Of a stretch of 64,000 nucleotides of DNA, positions 26,617 to 34,015 are shown piece after piece. The notes below the pieces were generated by a model, which did not search any database, was not told the DNA's origin, and was given only the letters and a program-made list of their open reading frames with translations. Source of the stretch: Paraburkholderia aromaticivorans (GTDB lineage Bacteria > Pseudomonadota > Gammaproteobacteria > Burkholderiales > Burkholderiaceae); assembly GCF_012689525.1 (NCBI RefSeq), contig NZ_CP051515.1, positions 3,574,241 through 3,638,240 of the forward strand, read 5' to 3'. Every line of letters begins with the position of its first letter. Within the stretch, counting starts at the first letter, position 1. The translations under genes were made by a program, and so were the position numbers.

Positions 26617-26727
26617 TGTGCTGTCTCCAAAGCTGGTTTCGTGTTGAGAGACAGCTTATGAGCGGCACGGCTACAGCGTCCAACCGCAATTCACCAACGA
26701 CCGTTCGTGAACGGCGAATGCTCCTTG

Positions 26728-27663
26728 TCAAGCGAGGGCCGGCGGGGCTTCCGAGGCTTCGATCGAGCGCAGGTGGTCGAACAGCAGGCGGCTCACCGGC
26801 GACAATGCGTCGACGTCGCGCACCACCAGCACGAGGCTGCGCGCCGACCAGTCGTCTTCGAGCGGCGTGCCGACGAGACCCAGCGGACGGCCCATCAGTT
26901 GATACACCTTCAGCGGCAACACCCCGACGCCCATGCCGGCCTGCACCATCCGGCAGACCGCGTCGAAGCCGGGCACGTGGATGCGCAGCCGCAGCGGCTT
27001 GCCCGCCTGACGCGCGGCGAGATGCGTGCGGGCATTGATCGAACTCGCGGCGTGCAGACCGACGTGATCGCCGTCCAGCGTTTCGACGAAGGCGACACTT
27101 TCGCGCGACGCCAGTGGATGATCGTCGCGCATCACGAGCACCAGTGAATCATGCCGGTAGTGTTCGACATGCAGATCGCGCGTGTCGGCGTCGCCGGAAC
27201 AGATGCCGACGTCGACGAGGCTGTCGTCGACGGCTTCGACCACGCCGCCGCTCGGCCGCTCTTCCAGATCGAGTTTGACGCGCTCGTGCTGCAACTGGAA
27301 CGCGCGCAAGTCCTCCGGCAGGAATTCGACGATCGCCGACAGGTTGGCCATCATGCGCACATAGCCGCGCACGCCGCTCGCATGACCGGCCAGTTCGATG
27401 CCGATGTTTTCGATGTCGCGCATCACGCGGCGCGCATGGTGCAGCAGCGTTTCGCCCGCTGGCGTGAGCGTCATGCCGCGCGCGTTGCGCTGGAACAGCG
27501 TGGCGCCGACTGCCTGTTCGAGTTCGAGCAGACGCTTGCTCGCGGCGGAGACGGCGATCGCCTCGCGCTCGGCGGCACGCGTGAGCGTGCCTTCCTCGTA
27601 GACCGCGAGAAAGAGTTGCAGCGTGGTGAGGTCGAGCCTTCGGAGAAGGTTTTTGATTACCAT
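26728..27663 (-). CDS. LysR-family transcriptional regulator
   Basis: A 311-residue LysR protein. The HTH is at about residues 12-70 (LQLFLAVYEEGTLTRAAERE) and the effector domain follows (GYVRMMANLSAIVEFLPEDL). It lies 111 bases upstream of the CoA-transferase and reads in the same direction, so it could be the first gene of a LysR-CoA-transferase-lyase-MFS cluster and its regulator. It diverges from the GlxA-type gene at 27769 across about 105 bases. Confidence 0.85.
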   Translation of the reverse strand: MVIKNLLRRLDLTTLQLFLAVYEEGTLTRAAEREAIAVSAASKRLLELEQAVGATLFQRNARGMTLTPAGETLLHHARRVMRDIENIGIELAGHASGVRGYVRMMANLSAIVEFLPEDLRAFQLQHERVKLDLEERPSGGVVEAVDDSLVDVGICSGDADTRDLHVEHYRHDSLVLVMRDDHPLASRESVAFVETLDGDHVGLHAASSINARTHLAARQAGKPLRLRIHVPGFDAVCRMVQAGMGVGVLPLKVYQLMGRPLGLVGTPLEDDWSARSLVLVVRDVDALSPVSRLLFDHLRSIEASEAPPALA

Positions 27664-27768
27664 GGCGGGGCGCCGCGTTGTTGTGCGATCCGCCTATTCT
27701 GACGCCAGATGCAAAAAATAGGTGCCGAGCCCTCGCGGATTCCGTCCCTCGTCAAAGGAAGTCTTCCG

Positions 27769-28728
27769 ATGCCCACCGTCGCGATCGCGATCTTTCCCGG
27801 CGTGCAGGCGCTCGACGTCGCCGGTCCCGTCGATGTGTTTTCCGAAGCCAACCGGTTCATCGCGCCCGCGGATGCCTACGAGGTGAAGTTGCTCAGCGCC
27901 GACGCCGCACCGCTGCGCGCGTCCAACGGCATGATGCTGGTCGCCGACGCTACCTTCGACAAAGCGCGCGGTCCGTTCGATCTTGCGCTGGTCGCGGGCG
28001 GCCCGGCGCTGCCGGACACTACACCTGATGCGCCCTTGCTCGACTGGCTGGCGAACGTCGCCAGCCAGTGCAGCCGCTACGGTTCGATCTGCACCGGCGC
28101 GTTCGCGCTCGGTCACGCAGGCCTGCTCGACGACCGCAACGTGACGACGCATTGGCAGCACGCAGCGCAACTGGCGGCGCAATTTCCAAAGGCGCGCGTC
28201 GACTTCGACCGCATCTATCTGCGCGATGGGCAACTCGTCACATCAGCTGGCGTGACCGCGGGCATCGATCTGTCGCTCGCTCTAGTCGCCGAAGATCACG
28301 GTCCGCACACGGCGCTTGCCGTCGCCAAACGTCTGGTGGTGTTCGCGCAGCGGCAAGGTGGCCAGTCGCAATTCAGCCCCTACCTGACAGCGGCCGCCGA
28401 CGACACCTCGCCAGTCGCCAAAGTCCAGGCGCACGTCATGGAACGGATTCGCGAGAGCTTTTCGGTGAAGCAACTCGCGGATGTCGCGGGCATGAGCGCC
28501 CGCAACTTCGCGCGCGTGTTCGTGCAGGAGACCGGCGTGACGCCGCACGAGTTCGTCGAACGCGCGCGTGTGGATGCGGCGCGCAAGCTGCTCGAAAGTA
28601 GCGGTGCGGCGCTCAAGGCCATTGCGTACGACTGCGGTTTCGGCACGGCGGACCGCATGCGTATCGTCTTCACCAAACGAATCGGCGCGACGCCGATGCA
28701 GTATCGCGAGCGTTTTCGCTCGGCTTGA
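27769..28728 (+). CDS. GlxA-family AraC regulator with DJ-1/PfpI domain
   Basis: A 319-residue protein with an N-terminal DJ-1/PfpI-like domain (about 1-190; AGPVDVFSEANRF, and ICTGAFALGHAGLLD at the nucleophile-elbow position) and a C-terminal AraC DNA-binding domain (about 215-315) with SVKQLADVAGMSARNFARVF and CGFGTADRMRIVFTKRIG. This layout is that of GlxA/FtrA/ArgR-type regulators that respond to nitrogen compounds. ATG 27769 is used because AAAGGAAG precedes it. It is divergent from the LysR gene at 27663. Ligand unknown. Confidence 0.87.
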   Translation: MPTVAIAIFPGVQALDVAGPVDVFSEANRFIAPADAYEVKLLSADAAPLRASNGMMLVADATFDKARGPFDLALVAGGPALPDTTPDAPLLDWLANVASQCSRYGSICTGAFALGHAGLLDDRNVTTHWQHAAQLAAQFPKARVDFDRIYLRDGQLVTSAGVTAGIDLSLALVAEDHGPHTALAVAKRLVVFAQRQGGQSQFSPYLTAAADDTSPVAKVQAHVMERIRESFSVKQLADVAGMSARNFARVFVQETGVTPHEFVERARVDAARKLLESSGAALKAIAYDCGFGTADRMRIVFTKRIGATPMQYRERFRSA

Positions 28729-28729
28729 A

Positions 28730-28769
28730 GTGAAGCGCACGGGCACGCGGTGAACCGCACGGGCACGCG
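28730..28769. repeat. Two-copy 20 bp tandem repeat
   Basis: GTGAAGCGCACGGGCACGCG at 28730-28749 is followed directly by the same unit with one change (GTGAACC in place of GTGAAGC). It begins just after the GlxA-type stop codon. No function is apparent; it looks like replication slippage. Confidence 0.6.
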
Positions 28770-28852
28770 CGCGCAGTGAGCGTCACCGCACGCGGAAAAA
28801 CGTCGCGTGAGAAAATAGCCGCCTTTCAAAGCCAACGATCCCAAGGACCGAC

Positions 28853-29611
28853 ATGACCACCCCTTCTCCGATCCGTGCGATCGTCACCGGCCACACACGC
28901 GGTCTGGGCGCGGCGCTCGCCGAACAACTTCTGGCTCGCGATATCGCCGTGCTGGGGTTGTCCCGCTCGCGTCACGATGCGCTCAAAGCGCGCTTCCCGG
29001 CGCTGCTCGAAGAAATCGAACTGGAACTGGCCGACACCGCGCGCGTCGCGCAATGGATCGCGAGCGATGCGCTGCGTGAATTCGTCAGCGGCGCGCAAAC
29101 GGTTCTGCTGATCAACAACGCGGGTATGGTGCAACCCATCGGCCCGATTGAAGGACAAGACGCGGCATCCATCGCGAGCGCCGTGAGCCTCAATGTCGCC
29201 ACGCCGCTGATGCTGGCCAGCGCGCTCGCCGCAGCCGCCGTCGACGCAACCGATCGGCGCATCGTGCACATTTCCAGTGGCGCGGCGCGCAACGCGTATC
29301 CCGGCTGGAGCATCTACTGCGCGACCAAGGCCGCGCTCGATCATCACGCGCGCGCCGTCGCGCTCGATGCGAATCGCGCGTTGCGTATCTGCAGTCTGGC
29401 GCCGGGCGTGATCGATACGAATATGCAGGCGGAGATTCGCGGCAGCGGCGTCGAACAGTTCCCCATGCGCGAGCGATTCGAAGAACTCAAGCGCAACGGC
29501 CAACTGTCGACGCCTGAACAATGCGCCACCCAGTTGCTCGATTACGCATTGAGCGATGCTTTCGGCCAAACGCCGGTCGCGGACATTCGCGAGATCGCGA
29601 AGCCGGCGTGA
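28853..29611 (+). CDS. Short-chain dehydrogenase/reductase, sepiapterin-reductase-like
   Basis: A 252-residue Rossmann-fold oxidoreductase of classical SDR length. TGHTRGLGAALAE is the dinucleotide-binding glycine motif, NNAGMVQPIGP the NNAG structural motif and SIYCATKAALDHH holds the catalytic Tyr-x-x-x-Lys. The preceding serine (HISSGA) completes the triad. It reduces or oxidises a carbonyl/alcohol with NAD(P)H; the substrate is unknown. It lies 124 bases downstream of the GlxA-type regulator and is followed by a dispersed iteron at 29650. Confidence 0.85.
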   Translation: MTTPSPIRAIVTGHTRGLGAALAEQLLARDIAVLGLSRSRHDALKARFPALLEEIELELADTARVAQWIASDALREFVSGAQTVLLINNAGMVQPIGPIEGQDAASIASAVSLNVATPLMLASALAAAAVDATDRRIVHISSGAARNAYPGWSIYCATKAALDHHARAVALDANRALRICSLAPGVIDTNMQAEIRGSGVEQFPMRERFEELKRNGQLSTPEQCATQLLDYALSDAFGQTPVADIREIAKPA

Positions 29612-29649
29612 TGCGCTGATAACGGAGCAGCAACGGAGCGTATCAAGCG

Positions 29650-29670
29650 CTCCCGAAAACTCTCACCTTT
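29650..29670 (-). repeat. Dispersed origin-type iteron over a stop codon
   Basis: The + strand reads CTCCCGAAAAC then TCTCACCTTT. The element sits between the convergent SDR and response-regulator genes, and its last two bases are part of the response-regulator TAA stop (29669-29671). Orientation is opposite to the array at 62-64 kb. Confidence 0.75.
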
Positions 29671-30436
29671 AGCCTGATTCACCGCGGATTTGCACGCCGG
29701 GCGCGACCATCACACCGCGCTCGGCCGCGCCGAGTTCGCCGTGCGGCACGAACACATAGCCGCGTCCCCACACCGTTTGCACATAGCGCGGCTCGGACGG
29801 ATCGATCTCGATCAGCCGACGCAGCCGCCAGATCGACACGTCCAAACTGCGCCCTTGATGCAGCACGCTATTGCCGCGCAGTTTCTCGTTGAGTTGCACG
29901 CGCGTGAGCACAGTCATCGCGTGATTGACGAAGATTTTGAGCAACGCGAACTCGGAACTGCGCAACGCAAAGTGCTCGTTGTCGCGGCGCAATTCACGGG
30001 CGGAGAAGTTCAGTTCGCAGCGGCCGAAGCGATACGGCGGCCGCGTCTCCGGCGCACCTGGCGCGAGCGTGCCGCGCCGTCGCAGCAAGACGCGAATGCG
30101 CGCGAGCAGCTCGGCCGGGTCGGCGGGCTTGCTCATGAAGTCGTCGGCGCCGAGTTCGAGACCGATCACGCGATCAATCGCTTTGCTGCTTGCCGAAAGC
30201 AGAATCACGGGCACGTCGTTGCCGCTCATGCGCAAATCGCGCAAGACAGCGAGACCGTCGCCATGCGGCGCCGAGATATCGAGGACCAGCAACGAAGGCC
30301 GCTCCATCTCGATCACGTGTTTGAGCCCAGCGGCAGGCGGACGTGCTGACACGCCGCAGCCCTGCCCGCGCAATGATTCGCCCACCACGGCAGTCAAGCC
30401 GGCGTCGGCACCCACGAAAAGAATATGCTGACTCAT
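29669..30436 (-). CDS. Orphan OmpR-type response regulator with altered acidic pocket
   Basis: A 255-residue protein: receiver domain about 1-120 and winged-helix Trans_reg_C domain about 140-240 (SLDVSIWRLRRLIEIDP, VQTVWGRGYVFVP). The phosphoacceptor aspartate (LLVLDIS) and conserved lysine (GADDFMSKPAD) are present, but the N-terminal acidic pair reads FVGADAGL where LVDDDADL is usual, so Mg2+-dependent phosphorylation may be impaired. No histidine kinase gene adjoins it. The start at 30436 gives MSQHILFVG; the longer open frame to 30805 runs into iteron DNA. Upstream is an 864-base gene-free stretch carrying five iterons. Confidence 0.82.
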   Translation of the reverse strand: MSQHILFVGADAGLTAVVGESLRGQGCGVSARPPAAGLKHVIEMERPSLLVLDISAPHGDGLAVLRDLRMSGNDVPVILLSASSKAIDRVIGLELGADDFMSKPADPAELLARIRVLLRRRGTLAPGAPETRPPYRFGRCELNFSARELRRDNEHFALRSSEFALLKIFVNHAMTVLTRVQLNEKLRGNSVLHQGRSLDVSIWRLRRLIEIDPSEPRYVQTVWGRGYVFVPHGELGAAERGVMVAPGVQIRGESG

Positions 30437-30656
30437 CCAACTGATTCCAGGAGACGATCGTTTTTCAGAGACAGGCATCTGGCAGGCGGATATAGCCGAT
30501 CCGCGCACCCTGTCGTCCGCGTCGCCATCTTCCCTGCATGCGGGTGTTCTCAAAACGCGGAACAGCCCCCAAGGTTGCCAATTTCTTCCCAACTCTTTCA
30601 ACGCGAAACGTGATACGAGTCGGCGCGTGTGACGCACCGTACGATTCACCGGTCTG

Positions 30657-31274
30657 CTCCCGAAAAACCTCACCTTTGACACGGAGCGCTTGGGGTTCGA
30701 GGCGAGGTGCGTGTCGGATTGCTCCCGAAAACCCTCACCTTTCGAGCTTGGGGGCAGGCCGCAAAGGCTTGCTGGGCTTGGTTCGCCTACTCCAAAACAG
30801 GCCACTCCCGCAAACCCTCACCTTTAAAGTCGGTGGAGTAATTTGCATACCCAGGTAAGCGGTGGAGCGCGTGCGGGCCTTTGCACGTGATGGAGACGTG
30901 AGATTTACGCGAGAGATGCGCAGTGTGATCGATCCGTGCCGGCCATTGCGACACCATCGTGTTGCGAACAGAGTCAGCTGGTGAGTGCGGATCGATTTCT
31001 CCGCTCACCGTTTCGACTCTGAGGCGCGAAGCGCGGAGAAAGCGGCATGGTCCGCGCATGCCGCGATAGACCAGGCTTTGCGGCGAGCGTCGCGCGAATA
31101 CGCGGAAGGTCCCGAATATCCTCACCTTTGAGCAAGCTGAGGCATCCGGAAGCATCGAGTCGATCACTGCGCCAGCCGGTTTATTGGCATTTAGCCCGTG
31201 TTTCGACAGCCGCCGCGACTGCGAAACAGACTTAAACACGGGCCCGCGCGAGACTCCCGAAAACTCTCACCTTT
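30657..31274 (-). repeat. Cluster of five dispersed iterons in an 864-base gene-free region
   Basis: Copies lie at 30657-30677, 30722-30742, 30805-30825, 31110-31130 and 31254-31274, each reading CTCCCG or GTCCCG, then six or seven variable bases, then CTCACCTTT on the + strand. A degenerate inverted copy (GACGTGAGATTTACGCGAG) lies near 30895. No convincing gene occurs between the response-regulator start (30436) and the CheY stop (31301); short ORFs here have no family features. Confidence 0.75.
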
Positions 31275-31300
31275 GCGCTCGCCTGCATTGAAAGAGGTGC

Positions 31301-31666
31301 TTAGCTCGCCAGTTTGCGGAACGTTTCCAGCACCGCGTCGCCCTTGAACGGCTTGACGATCCAGCCTTTCACGCCGGCTGCCTTGCCACGCTCCTTCATC
31401 GCCGGGCTGCTCTCGGTTGTGAGCATGATGACGTTGACGGTCTTGTTCGCGAGCTCGCCGCGGATCTTCTCGACCATCGTCAGACCGTCCATATTCGGCA
31501 TGTTGACGTCGCTGATCACCAGCTTGATGCCGGGGCTGGCCTTCAGCTTGGCGAGGCCGTCCTTGCCGTCCACGGCCGTGTCGACGTCCAGACCGTTCTT
31601 CTTCAGAAAGCCGGCTACTTCGTCGCGCACCGTGCTCGAGTCATCCACCACCAGAATTTTCGACAT
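31301..31666 (-). CDS. CheY-like single-domain response regulator
   Basis: A 121-residue stand-alone receiver domain of CheY length. KILVVDDSSTVRDEV carries the acidic pair, DVNMPNMDGLTM the phosphoacceptor region, LTTESS the conserved threonine/serine and GWIVKPFKGD the lysine. It has no output domain and probably acts by protein-protein contact. It is the last gene of the leftward operon 36406-31301 and the likely phosphorylation target of the membrane CheA-like kinase encoded there. The upstream neighbour is a CheX-like putative phosphatase, 21 bases away. Confidence 0.9.
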   Translation of the reverse strand: MSKILVVDDSSTVRDEVAGFLKKNGLDVDTAVDGKDGLAKLKASPGIKLVISDVNMPNMDGLTMVEKIRGELANKTVNVIMLTTESSPAMKERGKAAGVKGWIVKPFKGDAVLETFRKLAS

Positions 31667-31687
31667 GTTTTTTTCCTATGACAACAC

Positions 31688-32659
31688 TCAGAACAGATCC
31701 AGTTCGCCTGCCTCGACCATTGCGCCGACGTCGTCCGTGACTTCCTTGAAGTCCTCCGGCGACCAGCTCAGGCTGAACACAAAACGTTGATGCAACTTGA
31801 CCGCACGGTTCGACTGCGGGTCCTTCAACCAATACGTGAAGCACAGTTGCGGATTGCCGCTGCCGAACGAGATGTACTTGTGCTTGTGATTCACCAGCAA
31901 CGGCACCTGCACCTGGCTGCGCGCCCAGGCGTCCGCGTCGCCGACATAGCGGTTCTTGAAGGAACCCCAGATCAGATTCGTCACTTCGCCCAGCACGCTG
32001 TTCAGGTCGCGGAAATCCGCTTCGCCGTGCCGCGCGTTGTCGACCATCTGATAGCGATCGAGCAGTTCGAGGATCGGCGTCTCTTCGGCCTGCATCATCA
32101 TGTAGCCGCGGCACCAAGCGCTTTCCAGCGGAATCAGGCTGAACACTTCGCCGAAGATGATGCGGTCGCGCACGATATACGGCGTGTCGCACGTGATGGT
32201 CAGGTCCTTGAACACATCGCCGAGAATCGCCTGCGTCATGTCGGCGATGCCGCGCACCAGCGCGTTCGGATAATCCAGGCTGAAGATGTAGTCGTCGATC
32301 ACCTGGCGCAGCGGCGCCATATCGTGCGCCACGTACGCGGCGCAGACCACGCGTCGCAAGCTCTCCGGCAAGCCGTCCATGCCGGGATCGTTGTCGCGGC
32401 GCATGATGATCGGCAACTCGGGGCGCACCGCGTTGATCCTGATCGCGATTTCGGCGCTCGCTTCCGGCGAGCCGCCATAACGCTCGGCAAACAGCACCGC
32501 GCCCAGATCGATGTTCGAGCGCAGCACCGACTGCAGACGGTTCTTGCCGACTTTCACGCCGACCAGATTGTTCTCGTCGCAAAAGCGCTTCAGCGCTTCT
32601 TTGTGCGCCGGGCAGTCGTCCAGCACCAGCACTTTGCTGACCGGCTTGTTCATGTTCAT
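31688..32659 (-). CDS. Receiver-like/CheX fusion, putative response-regulator phosphatase
   Basis: A 323-residue protein. Residues about 1-125 look like a degenerate receiver domain (KVLVLDDCPAHKEALKRF). The C-terminal half resembles CheX: LNSVLGEVTNLIWGSFKN contains the E-x-x-N dephosphorylation motif. It ends VEAGELDLF, much like the neighbouring protein's tail (SGELELF), suggesting a shared docking peptide. CheX proteins dephosphorylate CheY-P. ATG 32659 is preferred over the open frame to 32794 because CAGGAA precedes it. It lies between the CheY gene and a second CheX/CheC-like gene. Confidence 0.7.
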   Translation of the reverse strand: MNMNKPVSKVLVLDDCPAHKEALKRFCDENNLVGVKVGKNRLQSVLRSNIDLGAVLFAERYGGSPEASAEIAIRINAVRPELPIIMRRDNDPGMDGLPESLRRVVCAAYVAHDMAPLRQVIDDYIFSLDYPNALVRGIADMTQAILGDVFKDLTITCDTPYIVRDRIIFGEVFSLIPLESAWCRGYMMMQAEETPILELLDRYQMVDNARHGEADFRDLNSVLGEVTNLIWGSFKNRYVGDADAWARSQVQVPLLVNHKHKYISFGSGNPQLCFTYWLKDPQSNRAVKLHQRFVFSLSWSPEDFKEVTDDVGAMVEAGELDLF

Positions 32660-32696
32660 GTCGCGTTCCTGCTCACAGCGGCTATTCATTTCACGG

Positions 32697-33239
32697 TCAG
32701 AACAACTCCAGCTCGCCGCTGGTTTCTTCGACAGCGCTCGTATCGGCGACGAAGTCGAGCGGCGCATGCGCGCACACGCAAATCGTCGCGGCAAGCCGCA
32801 CGCTGCCGTCGAGCGTGATCGAATATGACGACAGCAAAGCCGGCTTCAATTCATGCAGATGCGGCAGGCAACGCGCGTTCAGCACGTAGGGCGTCGACAT
32901 GCCGAGGTCGGGGAAATAGCGCAGCAACTCCTGATTCATCGCCCCGCAACACAGGTTGCAGATTTCCAGAAAGGCTTCCTGGAAGTTGCGTTCTTCGGTG
33001 GAGCCTTTCAGGTAGTAGCTGCGCGTGCTGTCGTCTTCGTCGAAATGGAGGATCAGCAGCAATCTGAACACGATCGACGAAATGGTCAGCACGACCACTT
33101 GCGTGTTTTTGGAAACGCCGACGCTGACGTCCGCCATCGGCGTGATTTCGCACAGATCGCCCGAATTCAGCGGTAAGCGCGCCTGCGACGCCTTGCGGAA
33201 AATGCGGTCGAAGCTGTCCGTGGCGTGGGCCGAGATCAC
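32697..33239 (-). CDS. CheX/CheC-like putative phosphatase
   Basis: A 180-residue cytoplasmic protein with LEICNLCCGAMNQELLRYFP, an E-x-x-N pattern like the active helix of CheC/CheX phosphatases. The C-terminal EETSGELELF echoes the tail of the downstream CheX fusion. Its ATG overlaps the MCP-like gene's stop (33236-33239), so translation is coupled. Similarity is by motif only and the protein could instead be a scaffold. Confidence 0.55.
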   Translation of the reverse strand: MISAHATDSFDRIFRKASQARLPLNSGDLCEITPMADVSVGVSKNTQVVVLTISSIVFRLLLILHFDEDDSTRSYYLKGSTEERNFQEAFLEICNLCCGAMNQELLRYFPDLGMSTPYVLNARCLPHLHELKPALLSSYSITLDGSVRLAATICVCAHAPLDFVADTSAVEETSGELELF

Positions 33240-33985
33240 GCCGCCACCTCGTGCAGCTTCGCATGAAACTGATGAGCCAACGACTCGACGCTGGCAAGCG
33301 ATGCCGCGATCATCTTGCCGCCCGCCTGAATGTCCTGAAACGTGGACGTCGTGGTCAGGTCGTTGCGATGCAGGCTGTCGCGATAGCTCTTCGATAGTTC
33401 TTCGGAACGTGCAGCGAGCGCGCGCACTTCACTCGCCACCACGGCGAAGCCTCGACCCGCCGGCCCCGCGCGCGCGGCCTCGATCGACGCGTTCAGCGAC
33501 ACGATCACCACGTGCCGCACGATCGACGACAGCTCCTGATTCTTCGCGTGCATGTCGTGGTTTTGCGTCATCAGCGAGATCATCTGTTCGTGCCAGCGCT
33601 CGAACGTCGCGCCGAGACTCTTCAGACGCTCGGCTTCGCCGGCGATCTGCCGTGCTTGATGCGCCAGCTGGTCTTTGTCTTCGCTAGCCGCCTTCAGTGC
33701 GGCGCGCAGTTCGTCGGCCTTGCTTTGTTGTTGCGCGAGTTCCTCGCGCAACTGCGTGGTCAACGCGTGCAGTTCCTGCTCGGCCTGCTCTCGCTCGCGA
33801 ATGGCTGCGCCGTGATCGGCCCGCTCAGCCTCAAGCCTGGAAATGCTGGCTTGCGCTTCGGCACGCAGCCGCTCCGTCAGCTTCGCGCTGTGCAGCCTGT
33901 GCGCGGCAAATGCCAGCAGCGCGGTCACCGCGCTGCCTGCTGCCACCGCCAATACATACTGTTGAATCACAACCGTTCCCTTCAA
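33236..33985 (-). CDS. Short membrane-anchored methyl-accepting chemotaxis-like protein
   Basis: A 249-residue protein with one N-terminal membrane helix (about 8-26), a long coiled coil (about 35-120) and the MCP hairpin tip: VSLNASIEAARAGPAGRGFA then VVASEVRALAARS. There is no periplasmic sensor and no HAMP domain. The signalling part is only about 100 residues, much shorter than in a full chemoreceptor, so adaptation by methylation is doubtful. It lies 30 bases downstream of the CheA-like kinase and is coupled to the CheX/CheC-like gene. No CheW gene is present. Confidence 0.8.
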   Translation of the reverse strand: MKGTVVIQQYVLAVAAGSAVTALLAFAAHRLHSAKLTERLRAEAQASISRLEAERADHGAAIREREQAEQELHALTTQLREELAQQQSKADELRAALKAASEDKDQLAHQARQIAGEAERLKSLGATFERWHEQMISLMTQNHDMHAKNQELSSIVRHVVIVSLNASIEAARAGPAGRGFAVVASEVRALAARSEELSKSYRDSLHRNDLTTTSTFQDIQAGGKMIAASLASVESLAHQFHAKLHEVAA

Positions 33986-34015
33986 ATGCCGTCGCGACGT
34001 ACGCCGATGCGGCGC

